This document shows, piece by piece, positions 1-5,670 of a DNA stretch of 10,520 nt. The stretch spans positions 1,492-12,011 of the forward strand of contig JAHEKB010000048.1 of NCBI GenBank assembly GCA_024638525.1, in the 5' to 3' direction. The notes below the pieces were generated by a model that saw only the letters and a program-made list of their open reading frames with translations, was not told where the DNA came from and did not search any database. The translations under genes were made by a program, and so were the position numbers. Numbering within the stretch: the stretch's first letter is position 1; every line of letters starts with the position of its first letter. The stretch is from Bacteroidota bacterium (GTDB lineage: Bacteria > Bacteroidota > Bacteroidia > NS11-12g > UBA9320).

Positions 1-264
1 CTTTAAGAGGTCGTACATGTATTTGAAGTACTCCATATGTCCTCCCTGATAAGAGGTCATGGCTATGGCATTGGCATCTTCCTGTATGGCCGTATTCACC
101 ACTTCTTCTGCGCTTCGGTCATGGCCCAAATGAATGACTTCACATCCCGTTGCTTGAATGATCCTCCTCATTACATTGATGGCCGCATCATGACCGTCGA
201 ATAAAGAAGCTGCCGTAACTATCCTAACTTTATTCTTGGGTATATATACTTCTGGTGTAGACAT
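1..264 (-). CDS. icmF: Cobalamin-dependent acyl-CoA mutase, N-terminal B12-binding domain (IcmF-like), partial
   Basis: The minus strand reads 88 open codons from the ATG at 264-262 to the window edge, so only the N-terminus is present. Seen: after a short polar lead, residues 13-22 (VRIVTAASLF) run into DGHDAA at 23-28. This is the DxH cobalamin-binding motif whose His replaces the dimethylbenzimidazole ligand of B12. VIHLGHDRS (43-51) and SYQGGH (71-76) follow, the later strands of the B12 Rossmann-like fold. Known: an N-terminal B12 domain of this type is characteristic of IcmF, in which B12 domain, MeaI-type GTPase chaperone and mutase domain are fused. Classical methylmalonyl-CoA mutase has its B12 domain at the C-terminus. 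IcmF interconverts isobutyryl-CoA and n-butyryl-CoA. A stand-alone small mutase subunit would also fit the visible part, because the GTPase and mutase domains lie outside the window. It is divergent from the cyclase gene, with a perfect TATCTTTG box 17 nt upstream of the start. Confidence 0.85.
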   Translation of the reverse strand, partial: MSTPEVYIPKNKVRIVTAASLFDGHDAAINVMRRIIQATGCEVIHLGHDRSAEEVVNTAIQEDANAIAMTSYQGGHMEYFKYMYDLLK

Positions 265-281
265 GTGAAAGAAATCAGCTG

Positions 282-289
282 CAAAGATA
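282..289 (-). promoter_or_regulatory. Bacteroidota -7 box for the mutase gene
   Basis: Read on the minus strand the sequence is TATCTTTG, a full match to the Bacteroidota primary-sigma -7 consensus TAnnTTTG. Its 3' end lies 17 nt upstream of the mutase ATG, implying a leader of roughly ten nucleotides. I see no convincing TTG at -33. Confidence 0.55.
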
Positions 290-354
290 AGCGCTTAGCC
301 AATCTAAGTCCACGGCCTCGAATGAAAGAGCCGACAATATCTAGAGATTTTTCT

Positions 355-362
355 TATGTTTG
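355..362 (+). promoter_or_regulatory. Bacteroidota -7 box for the cyclase gene
   Basis: TATGTTTG matches TAnnTTTG fully and ends 16 nt before the ATG at 379. It lies inside the upstream extension of the reading frame, so it supports translation starting at 379 rather than at 265 or 322. No clear -33 TTG is visible. Confidence 0.5.
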
Positions 363-378
363 GGCAACTGAACCTGAA

Positions 379-2409
379 ATGAGACCTACCCTTCTAACCC
401 TTATTGGACTTTTTTTAGTCTGTGGATTTTCCCAGATGTCTGTTGCTCAAAACAATGATGAGCTCTACAAGCAATGGAATAACAACTCATTGGAAGACAG
501 TCTCCGCATGCACGCGGCCAATCAGTATTCAAGAAATTTAGTACAGACAGACCAAGACTCTGCGCGAGCAATTGCTGAATCCTTGTTGAGGTTTGCAGAA
601 GATAAGAAGGAACTGGATTTTCAGATCGAAGCCCTTACCACCATGGGCAGCAGTTACTATTACCAGAGTGAATACGTCAAAGCCTTGAGCCAATATATGG
701 CAGCTCTGGACTTGGCCAACTTACTCAAGGATCAACGCAAGATTGCGAGCAGTTATAACAATGTCGGAATCATGTATGACTTGCTTGGAGACTATCCCAA
801 AGCGCTGGAATATTACCAAAAGAGCCTTTCTATCAAGCTCGATGGAAATTTTGAACAGGGACTAGCCGTCACCTATTCCAATATTGGTGCCATATATCTA
901 CTCCAGAACAAGCATGAAGATGCCTTGGAATACTTTGAGAAAAGCTTGGAAATAGATAAAAAGGCCAAAAATGAAACAGGTATGGCCGGATCATATAATC
1001 AAATGGGCACCGCCTATAGCCAAAAGGGTGACGCCTCTAAGGCACAAGAATATTTCTCTATGAGTATTGGCCTGTACGAAGCTTTGGGAGACCAAGAAGG
1101 AAAGGCCATAGCTCTTAATAATATCGGTAACCTATTCAAACGGAATGGCGACTATGACAAAGCGCTGGAGTATTTCAAACAAAGCTTAAAAATCCACGAA
1201 GCCGGTTCAGACCTAAAGGCCACCGCGATAGCTCAGACCAATATTGGCAAGGTTTACAATCAAAAAAGAAACTACGATGAGGCAATCAAATATTGTGACA
1301 AGAGCTACGAAATTGGAGAAAAACAGAACTTGGCCCAGCAGTGGTTTGACGCTTGCGAATGTCTGTACTTGGCTTTTAAGAAAAAGAACAAGGAAGAATA
1401 TGCGCTAGACTATATGGAACGGATGATGATGCTCAAAGACCAGTTGAGTTCAGATCAAACCGACGATAAACTTAAAAGTCTTGAGTATGCCAAAGAGCTA
1501 CAAATGCAGCAGATCAGTTTCAGAAATGATAGCCTTCAAAAAGAAGAAGAAAAGCTAAAAATGGAATTGGCTCACCGAGAAGAAGTAGCTCAATCCAAGA
1601 AAACTCGAAATTATCTCATGATTGGCGGATTGATTGCCTTTATTATCGCTGGAGGGTTGCTGGCTCAACTTAGGGTAGTCAGAAAATCCAGGAAGATCAT
1701 CAGCAAGGAGCGTGATCGTTCTGATGAGTTGCTATTGAACATTCTACCGGAAGAGATTGCCAAAGAACTAAAAGAAAAAGGCTTTGCCGCTGCTAAGAAC
1801 CACGATAAAGTGACTATACTCTTTACAGACTTCAAAGAATTTACCCAAACCTCAGAAAAGCTATCAGCTACAGAATTGGTCATGGAAATCAACGCCTGCT
1901 TTGAAGCCTTTGACCGCATTATGGAAAAATACAATGTGGAGAAGATCAAAACGATCGGAGATGCATACATGGCTGCCGGTGGACTTCCTGTTCCTGAAAG
2001 TGGGTCAGTAGTGCACACGGTATTGGCGGCATTGGAAATGCAACTCTTTATAACACATCGCAAGAAGATCAAAGAAGCCGAGAACAAAATCGCCTTCGAA
2101 ATGAGAGTGGGTATCCACACTGGCTCTGCAGTGGCTGGGATAGTTGGAGTCAAGAAATTTCAATATGACATTTGGGGAGATACTGTAAATACAGCTGCCC
2201 GCATGGAGTCGACAGGCATGGTTGGTAGAGTAAACATCTCTCGAGATACTTATGATGTAATTAAAGAAGATCCACACTTTGTATTTGAGCACAGAGGTAA
2301 AATAGAGGCCAAGCACAAGGGTGCCATAGACATGTATTTTGTATCTTTTGCGGAGGGACAAGCTCCAGACCCCTTGGTCATTGAAGACCACGAATCGGCA
2401 TTTGTATAA
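379..2409 (+). CDS. Membrane TPR-repeat class III adenylate cyclase
   Basis: A 676-residue protein. The start at 379 is chosen because it gives a clean signal peptide (residues 1-23, cleavage after SVA) and has a promoter box just upstream; the open frame continues back to 265. Domains: signal peptide; six TPR-like repeats at about 82-314 (AxxYxNxGxxY...DxxKALEYYxxSLxI pattern); a charged coiled coil at about 340-405; one membrane helix at about 412-431; a connecting helix; and a class III cyclase catalytic domain at about 480-660. Metal-binding Asp484 (FTDF) and Asp528 (IGDAY) are present. Lys524 and Asp597 (YDIWG) are the adenine-specifying pair, and Asn604 and Arg608 (NTAAR) are the transition-state residues, so an active ATP cyclase is expected. 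The TPR part should be periplasmic and the catalytic part cytoplasmic, active as a dimer. The ligand sensed by the TPRs is unknown. Confidence 0.92.
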   Translation: MRPTLLTLIGLFLVCGFSQMSVAQNNDELYKQWNNNSLEDSLRMHAANQYSRNLVQTDQDSARAIAESLLRFAEDKKELDFQIEALTTMGSSYYYQSEYVKALSQYMAALDLANLLKDQRKIASSYNNVGIMYDLLGDYPKALEYYQKSLSIKLDGNFEQGLAVTYSNIGAIYLLQNKHEDALEYFEKSLEIDKKAKNETGMAGSYNQMGTAYSQKGDASKAQEYFSMSIGLYEALGDQEGKAIALNNIGNLFKRNGDYDKALEYFKQSLKIHEAGSDLKATAIAQTNIGKVYNQKRNYDEAIKYCDKSYEIGEKQNLAQQWFDACECLYLAFKKKNKEEYALDYMERMMMLKDQLSSDQTDDKLKSLEYAKELQMQQISFRNDSLQKEEEKLKMELAHREEVAQSKKTRNYLMIGGLIAFIIAGGLLAQLRVVRKSRKIISKERDRSDELLLNILPEEIAKELKEKGFAAAKNHDKVTILFTDFKEFTQTSEKLSATELVMEINACFEAFDRIMEKYNVEKIKTIGDAYMAAGGLPVPESGSVVHTVLAALEMQLFITHRKKIKEAENKIAFEMRVGIHTGSAVAGIVGVKKFQYDIWGDTVNTAARMESTGMVGRVNISRDTYDVIKEDPHFVFEHRGKIEAKHKGAIDMYFVSFAEGQAPDPLVIEDHESAFV

Positions 2410-2442
2410 AAAAGAAAAGGCCCCCACAAGATTGCGGAGGCC
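2408..2442 (-). terminator. Minus-strand intrinsic terminator without an adjacent minus-strand gene
   Basis: On the minus strand, GGCCTCCGC and GTGGGGGCC form a 9-bp stem around a 6-nt loop (AATCTT). Two of the pairs are wobble G-U pairs. The stem is followed by a T-rich run (TTTTCTTTTTT). On the plus strand those same two positions become C-A and A-C mismatches, and the stem is followed by AATTC with no T-run. The structure therefore works only for leftward transcription, although the flanking protein genes are both on the plus strand. It sits directly after the cyclase stop codon. Confidence 0.6.
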
Positions 2443-2465
2443 AATTCTAAAGTTAGTAACTAAAG

Positions 2466-2501
2466 ACGTAATGGTTAAATAGTAAAAAACGTAATGGTTA
2501 A
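2466..2501. repeat. Two 13-bp direct repeats, 23-bp spacing
   Basis: ACGTAATGGTTAA occurs exactly at 2466-2478 and again at 2489-2501. The start-to-start distance of 23 bp is close to two helical turns, which would suit a tandem protein-binding site. The copies could equally be repeated motifs within the candidate minus-strand RNA. A weaker third relative (GCGTATGATTAATG) begins at 2514. Confidence 0.6.
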
Positions 2502-2634
2502 TAAATCAACTAAGCGTATGATTAATGTGTACTAAGTAGTAGTAGTAATCTGTAGTTTATCAACTTCGTTTATATTCCTGATTGCTCAGGTGTTTGGTTT
2601 ATTCAATTTTGAAAAGAACGTTTGATTATTACTA

Positions 2635-2650
2635 TTCAAGCCAGGTGCCA
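2635..2650 (-). promoter_or_regulatory. Sigma-54-like -24/-12 element (weak)
   Basis: The minus strand reads TGGCAC-CTGGC-TTGAA. The -24 half (TGGCAC) and the spacing match the sigma-54 consensus TGGCAC-N5-TTGCA, but the -12 half has GA in place of the strongly conserved GC. A second TTTGGCAC lies just upstream, inside a hairpin. The element points toward the leftward terminator at 2408-2442. It is suggestive only. Confidence 0.2.
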
Positions 2651-2659
2651 AAATCAAAA

Positions 2660-2679
2660 TGCAGCGTGCCAAAGCTGCA
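2660..2679. other. Short inverted repeat in the gene-free stretch
   Basis: TGCAGC and GCTGCA form a perfect 6-bp stem around an 8-nt loop. On the minus strand it is followed by TTTTGATTTT, which resembles a weak terminator. From here to 2850 the sequence is AT-rich (about 170 bp). I see no coding frame in it and no convincing promoter for the aminotransferase gene; the nearest candidate, TAATTTTA at 2839-2846, lies only 4 bp from the ATG. Confidence 0.4.
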
Positions 2680-2850
2680 AGCAGTTATCTGAACATGCTC
2701 TATATCAATTACTTAAAATGTAAATTATAAAAAGATGTATGACTTGAGACACAACTCTAATTATTGGTCTTTATTCCATATTATAGAATTTATTCTCTTT
2801 TTTAGATTTTTCCCATTATCGTTTTTGAGCTAATTGACTAATTTTAGCCC

Positions 2851-3567
2851 ATGAATAGAGCCTTTCTATATGGAGATGGATTTTTTGAGTCTATTAGAAC
2901 TCAAGAAGGACAGATTCCCCTTTTAATGTATCACCTCAAAAGGATAACCGAGGCCCTAGACATTTATGAGTTCGATCTGAGTGAAGAATTGACTGAGGAC
3001 TGGCTAGAATCTAAAATCGAGGTCAACAGGGAGCAAGATCAGATTCATCGCTTGAGTTTTTATAGAGATGGAGAAGGTAGATATGCCCCTTTAAACAACT
3101 TATTCAAGTACCACCTTGAGGTCAGAAATGAGAACCGTCCCTTTTATATTCCAACAGACTTAGACCTCATCTCAGACCTAATGAAAGCTCCTGAAGACTT
3201 TGGTAGCATAGGATATTACAACTACCCTAAACCCATACATCCCGTATTTACGGTAAAGAGTCTTTCTAGCGCATTTTATGTACTGGCTGCCAAATACCAA
3301 GTCGAACAGCGGCACGACCACCTCTTTCTGCTCAATGCAGAAGGAGATATCATCGAGGAACTCAGCTCAAACATTCTGTGTTTAAAAGGAGATGAGGTGG
3401 TTATGCCTCCTCTGGATTCAGGTCAGGTCATTGGTGCATGCCTTCGTTTTCTTATTGCTGCCTATGGATTTCAAATAAGCTTTGACCGCATACGCCCTGA
3501 AAAATTAGATGATTTCGACGCAGTATTCCTTAGCCAAGGAAGCACGGGTGTAAGAAGAATTCTATAA
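2851..3567 (+). CDS. Class IV PLP-dependent aminotransferase/lyase (PabC/IlvE/Dat fold), short N-terminus
   Basis: A 238-residue protein of PLP fold type IV. Seen: it opens with NRAFLYGDGFFES (2-14), the R-x-x-x-YGDG-x-FE signature of the family. The Schiff-base lysine is Lys136 in TVKSLSSAFYVLAA, Glu170 in EELSSNI is placed to contact the pyridine nitrogen of PLP, and a late GQVIGACLRFLI helix (191-202) corresponds to the family's G-x-x-R segment. Members include 4-amino-4-deoxychorismate lyase (folate synthesis), branched-chain aminotransferase and D-amino acid transaminase. The sequence alone does not settle the substrate and there is no pathway neighbour. Oddity: family members normally carry some 20-25 residues (two strands) before this signature. 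Here an in-frame stop (TAG at 2845-2847) lies two codons upstream of the ATG, so no longer start exists in this frame. It converges on ahcY across a shared terminator. Confidence 0.85.
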   Translation: MNRAFLYGDGFFESIRTQEGQIPLLMYHLKRITEALDIYEFDLSEELTEDWLESKIEVNREQDQIHRLSFYRDGEGRYAPLNNLFKYHLEVRNENRPFYIPTDLDLISDLMKAPEDFGSIGYYNYPKPIHPVFTVKSLSSAFYVLAAKYQVEQRHDHLFLLNAEGDIIEELSSNILCLKGDEVVMPPLDSGQVIGACLRFLIAAYGFQISFDRIRPEKLDDFDAVFLSQGSTGVRRIL

Positions 3568-3589
3568 ATAACAAGAGTAGTATGGCTAT

Positions 3590-3624
3590 AAAAAAAGGGA
3601 GTCGCAAATGACTCCCCTTTTTAT
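3590..3624. terminator. Bidirectional terminator between the aminotransferase gene and ahcY
   Basis: GGGAGTC (3597-3603) and GACTCCC (3610-3616) form a 7-bp stem with a 6-nt loop. It is flanked by an A-run on the left and CTTTTT on the right, so it can end transcription from either side. It serves the convergent genes on both flanks. Confidence 0.85.
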
Positions 3625-3657
3625 TTACTTTAAAACCAGCGCTTCGCTGAGAGAATT

Positions 3658-4965
3658 TTAGTATCGATAATGCTCCGGCTTATATGGCCCTTCGGTTTTC
3701 ACACCAATATATGAGCTTTGGTCTGGAGTAAGCGTTTCTAGCTCAACACCAATCTTAGATAAATGCAAGCGAGCTACTTTCTCATCGAGATGTTTAGGTA
3801 AAACATATACTTGATTGTCGTATTGCTCGTGGTTTGCCCAAAGTTCAATTTGCGCTAGCACTTGGTTGGTAAATGAATTACTCATAACAAAGCTAGGGTG
3901 ACCCGTGGCACAACCCAAGTTGACCAATCTACCTTCAGCCAATAAGATTATCTCATTGCCGTCCACATTGTAGACATCTACCTGCGGCTTAACAGTGTAT
4001 TTGCTATCGCCGTGATTGTTGTCCAGCCATGCAACGTCGATCTCATTGTCAAAGTGACCGATATTACACACTATGGTCTTATCGTTCATCATCTTGAAAT
4101 GACGATCAGTTATGATGTCTTTGTTTCCTGTTGCGGTAATCACTATCTGAGCACGAGGTATAACCGAGTCCATGGTTTTTACTTCAAAACCATCCATTGC
4201 TGCCTGCAGGGCACAAATAGGATCGATTTCAGTTACGATCACTCTAGCTCCTGCACCTCTTAGAGATGCCGCTGTTCCCTTACCAACATCGCCGTATCCT
4301 GCAACAACCGCAACTTTACCTGCGATCATGATATCCGTTGCTCGCCTAATTGCGTCAACAGCGCTTTCCTTACATCCGTATTTATTGTCAAATTTAGACT
4401 TGGTAACGGAGTCATTGACGTTGATGGCAGGCAGTGGAAGCTTTCCAGCTTTGGTTCTGTCATACAACCTCAACACCCCTGTTGTAGTTTCTTCAGAGAT
4501 TCCTCTGATATCATTCACCAATTCAGGATAGCGGTCCAACACCATATTGGTTAGGTCTCCTCCATCATCCAATATCATATTCAAGGGCTTTCCTCCTTCG
4601 AAAGCGAATAGCGTTTGCTCAATACACCAGTCAAACTCCTCCTCGTTCATGCCCTTCCACGCGAAAACAGGAACTCCTGTTTCTGCAATGGCAGAAGCCG
4701 CATGATCTTGAGTTGAGAATATGTTGCATGAACTCCATGTAACTTCAGCACCCAAGGCGGTTAAAGTTTCGATTAAGACTGCCGTTTGTATGGTCATGTG
4801 TAAGCATCCAGCAATACGCGCACCGGCTAGGGGCTTACTTTCACCATACTCTTCACGCAAGGCCATAAGTCCTGGCATTTCTGCTTCGGCCAAAGCAATT
4901 TCTTTCCTCCCCCAATTAGCTAGTGAAATGTCCTTCACTTTGTAATTCATAGTTTGTGTTTCCAT
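3658..4965 (-). CDS. ahcY: Adenosylhomocysteinase (S-adenosyl-L-homocysteine hydrolase)
   Basis: A 435-residue cytosolic NAD-dependent enzyme that splits S-adenosylhomocysteine into adenosine and homocysteine, removing the product inhibitor of methyltransferases and feeding methionine recycling. Seen: His57 in CLHMT, Asp134 in DDGGDLT, Glu159 in SEETT, and Lys189/Asp193/Asn194 in TKSKFDNKYG are the substrate and catalytic residues. GYGDVGKG at 223-230 is the NAD-binding loop, NIGHFDNEID (301-310) carries the conserved His304, and the C-terminus ends KPEHYRY, the tail that reaches into the neighbouring subunit's NAD site. Length matches the compact form (human enzyme 432 residues), without the roughly 40-residue insertion of the long bacterial/plant form. 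Start: ATG at 4965, with an alternative Met at residue 6; a perfect TAATTTTG box lies 17 nt upstream. Divergent from the bacilliredoxin gene. No SAH riboswitch fits in the short leader. Confidence 0.98.
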   Translation of the reverse strand: METQTMNYKVKDISLANWGRKEIALAEAEMPGLMALREEYGESKPLAGARIAGCLHMTIQTAVLIETLTALGAEVTWSSCNIFSTQDHAASAIAETGVPVFAWKGMNEEEFDWCIEQTLFAFEGGKPLNMILDDGGDLTNMVLDRYPELVNDIRGISEETTTGVLRLYDRTKAGKLPLPAINVNDSVTKSKFDNKYGCKESAVDAIRRATDIMIAGKVAVVAGYGDVGKGTAASLRGAGARVIVTEIDPICALQAAMDGFEVKTMDSVIPRAQIVITATGNKDIITDRHFKMMNDKTIVCNIGHFDNEIDVAWLDNNHGDSKYTVKPQVDVYNVDGNEIILLAEGRLVNLGCATGHPSFVMSNSFTNQVLAQIELWANHEQYDNQVYVLPKHLDEKVARLHLSKIGVELETLTPDQSSYIGVKTEGPYKPEHYRY

Positions 4966-4982
4966 TTGTGATTTTCAGTTTG

Positions 4983-4990
4983 CAAAATTA
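4983..4990 (-). promoter_or_regulatory. Bacteroidota -7 box for ahcY
   Basis: Read on the minus strand this is TAATTTTG, a full match to TAnnTTTG, ending 17 nt before the ahcY ATG. A -33 TTG is not evident. It shares an 87-bp divergent gap with the bacilliredoxin gene. Confidence 0.6.
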
Positions 4991-5025
4991 GCACTTACTA
5001 AACATAATAGAGGAGCATATTGTTG

Positions 5026-5033
5026 CATATTTG
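5026..5033 (+). promoter_or_regulatory. Possible -7 box for the bacilliredoxin gene
   Basis: CATATTTG matches TAnnTTTG except for its first base and ends 19 nt before the ATG at 5053, the same spacing as the stronger boxes in this window. It is a weak match on its own. Confidence 0.3.
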
Positions 5034-5052
5034 TAATAATAAAATCTGATAA

Positions 5053-5466
5053 ATGTATCCAGAAGAACTAGTAAGCCCAATGAGAGCCGAGTTAAGTAAC
5101 AACGGCTTCAAAGAATTAAAAGACAGCCAAGAAGTGAATGCTGCTCTTGAAAATATGGAAGGAACCGCCCTTTTGGTGGTCAATAGCGTATGCGGATGTG
5201 CTGCAGGAAGCGCAAGACCCGGAGTTCTTTCTTCCTTGACAGGAGAAAAGAAACCCGATCATTTGCTCACCGTATTTGCAGGTCAAGATGCAGAAGCAAC
5301 CTCCAAAGCGAGGGAATTTCTGCTTCCTTATCCACCCTCGTCACCGAGTATAGGTATCTTTAAGAATGGAGAATTGGTCCATTTCATCGAACGCCATCAC
5401 ATTGAAGGAAGGTCTGCTGAGATGATCAGCGATCACCTCAAGGAAGCCTATAAGGCGTACTGTTAG
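5053..5466 (+). CDS. BrxA/BrxB-family bacilliredoxin (YphP/YqiW type)
   Basis: A 137-residue thioredoxin-fold protein, the usual length for the family. Seen: it starts MYPEEL, the typical opening, and carries the Cys-Gly-Cys active site at 47-49 in NSVCGCAAGSARPG, the diagnostic family motif. PPSSPSIGIF (about 95-104) contains the proline-rich loop before the last strands, and HHIEGR precedes the C-terminal helix. Known: bacilliredoxins remove bacillithiol from S-bacillithiolated proteins after oxidative stress, with the first Cys as nucleophile. Several Bacteroidota make bacillithiol, but the biosynthetic genes are not in the window, so the thiol partner is inferred. The protein ends in an additional cysteine at its last residue (137). 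It is divergent from ahcY and converges on gldJ; its stop codon is followed at once by short tandem repeats. Confidence 0.92.
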   Translation: MYPEELVSPMRAELSNNGFKELKDSQEVNAALENMEGTALLVVNSVCGCAAGSARPGVLSSLTGEKKPDHLLTVFAGQDAEATSKAREFLLPYPPSSPSIGIFKNGELVHFIERHHIEGRSAEMISDHLKEAYKAYC

Positions 5467-5566
5467 CGGGAACGGATTACGGGAACGGGAACAGGAACGG
5501 ATTATGGGAACGGGAACGGGTCATTCAAACCGGAGCCGGAACCGGAACAGTTTACAGGAACGGGAA
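5467..5566. repeat. GGGAAC-type short tandem repeats
   Basis: Two 25-bp tandem units, 5469-5493 and 5494-5518, differ at two positions. Each is built from GGAACGG, ATTAY and GGGAAC blocks. Three degenerate hexamers follow at 5531-5548 (CGGAGC, CGGAAC, CGGAAC), with a last fragment (AGGAACGGGAA) near 5556-5566. The block is much richer in G and C than its surroundings, begins directly after the bacilliredoxin stop codon, and does not continue that gene's frame. Confidence 0.8.
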
Positions 5567-5583
5567 TTGACCCTTTATAAATT

Positions 5584-5607
5584 TTCAAACCATCAAACTT
5601 TCGAACC
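5584..5607. repeat. Three degenerate 8-bp tandem repeats (TTCAAACC type)
   Basis: TTCAAACC, ATCAAACT and TTCGAACC follow one another with no gap, and a single TTCAAAC also occurs at 5524-5530 inside the other repeat block. This is a second repeat class in the same gap, ending just before the terminator. It has no coding content. Confidence 0.6.
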
Positions 5608-5612
5608 TGAGC

Positions 5613-5650
5613 CAAAAAAAAAGGAGTTGAAAATTCAACTCCTTTTTTTA
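5613..5650. terminator. Bidirectional terminator between the bacilliredoxin gene and gldJ
   Basis: GGAGTTGA (5623-5630) and TCAACTCC (5635-5642) pair perfectly around a 4-nt AAAT loop, with A- and T-runs on the two sides. It can act in both directions and serves the two convergent genes. Confidence 0.9.
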
Positions 5651-5670
5651 TTTCTTCAATTTGGTATTGA

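Larger units (their letters stand above)
2408..2625 (-). ncRNA. Candidate structured small RNA of unknown family
   Basis: This is inferred. The leftward terminator at 2408-2442 needs a minus-strand transcript, and no minus-strand coding frame feeds it. Between 2625 and 2443 the minus strand has no ATG at all, so a leader peptide is unlikely. A 5-bp hairpin at 2577-2590 reads CCTGA-GCAA-TCAGG on the minus strand, giving a GNRA-type tetraloop only in that orientation. Two copies of TTAACCATTACGT and two AGTT/AACT mini-hairpins lie between it and the terminator. The 5' end is uncertain: a sigma-54-like element at 2635-2650 would give a transcript of about 215 nt, and a weak TAcaTTTT box at 2715-2722 would give about 300 nt. 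It matches no RNA family I recognise (not tmRNA, 6S, SRP or RNase P). Confidence 0.35.

Noticed and set aside
265..378. In-frame extension of the cyclase upstream to a GTG at 265 or an ATG at 322
   Set aside because: The extension has no signal-peptide character, starts directly against the divergent mutase ATG, and contains the likely promoter box at 355-362. The Met at 379 begins a clean signal peptide.
1665..2444. Minus-strand open frames opposite the cyclase domain
   Set aside because: They are antisense to well-conserved catalytic codons, overlap each other in different frames and resemble no protein family.
2494..2535. Small plus-strand frame beginning ATGGTTAATAAATC (13 codons)
   Set aside because: It has no ribosome-binding or promoter support, and its start lies inside the 13-bp direct repeat, whose other copy runs into a stop after three codons.
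3637..3649. Small inverted repeat CAGCG-ctt-CGCTG just downstream of the ahcY stop
   Set aside because: The stem is only 5 bp with no T-run, and the strong terminator next to it suffices.
4012..4945. Plus-strand open frames within ahcY
   Set aside because: They are reverse-strand shadows of a gene with every catalytic motif present.
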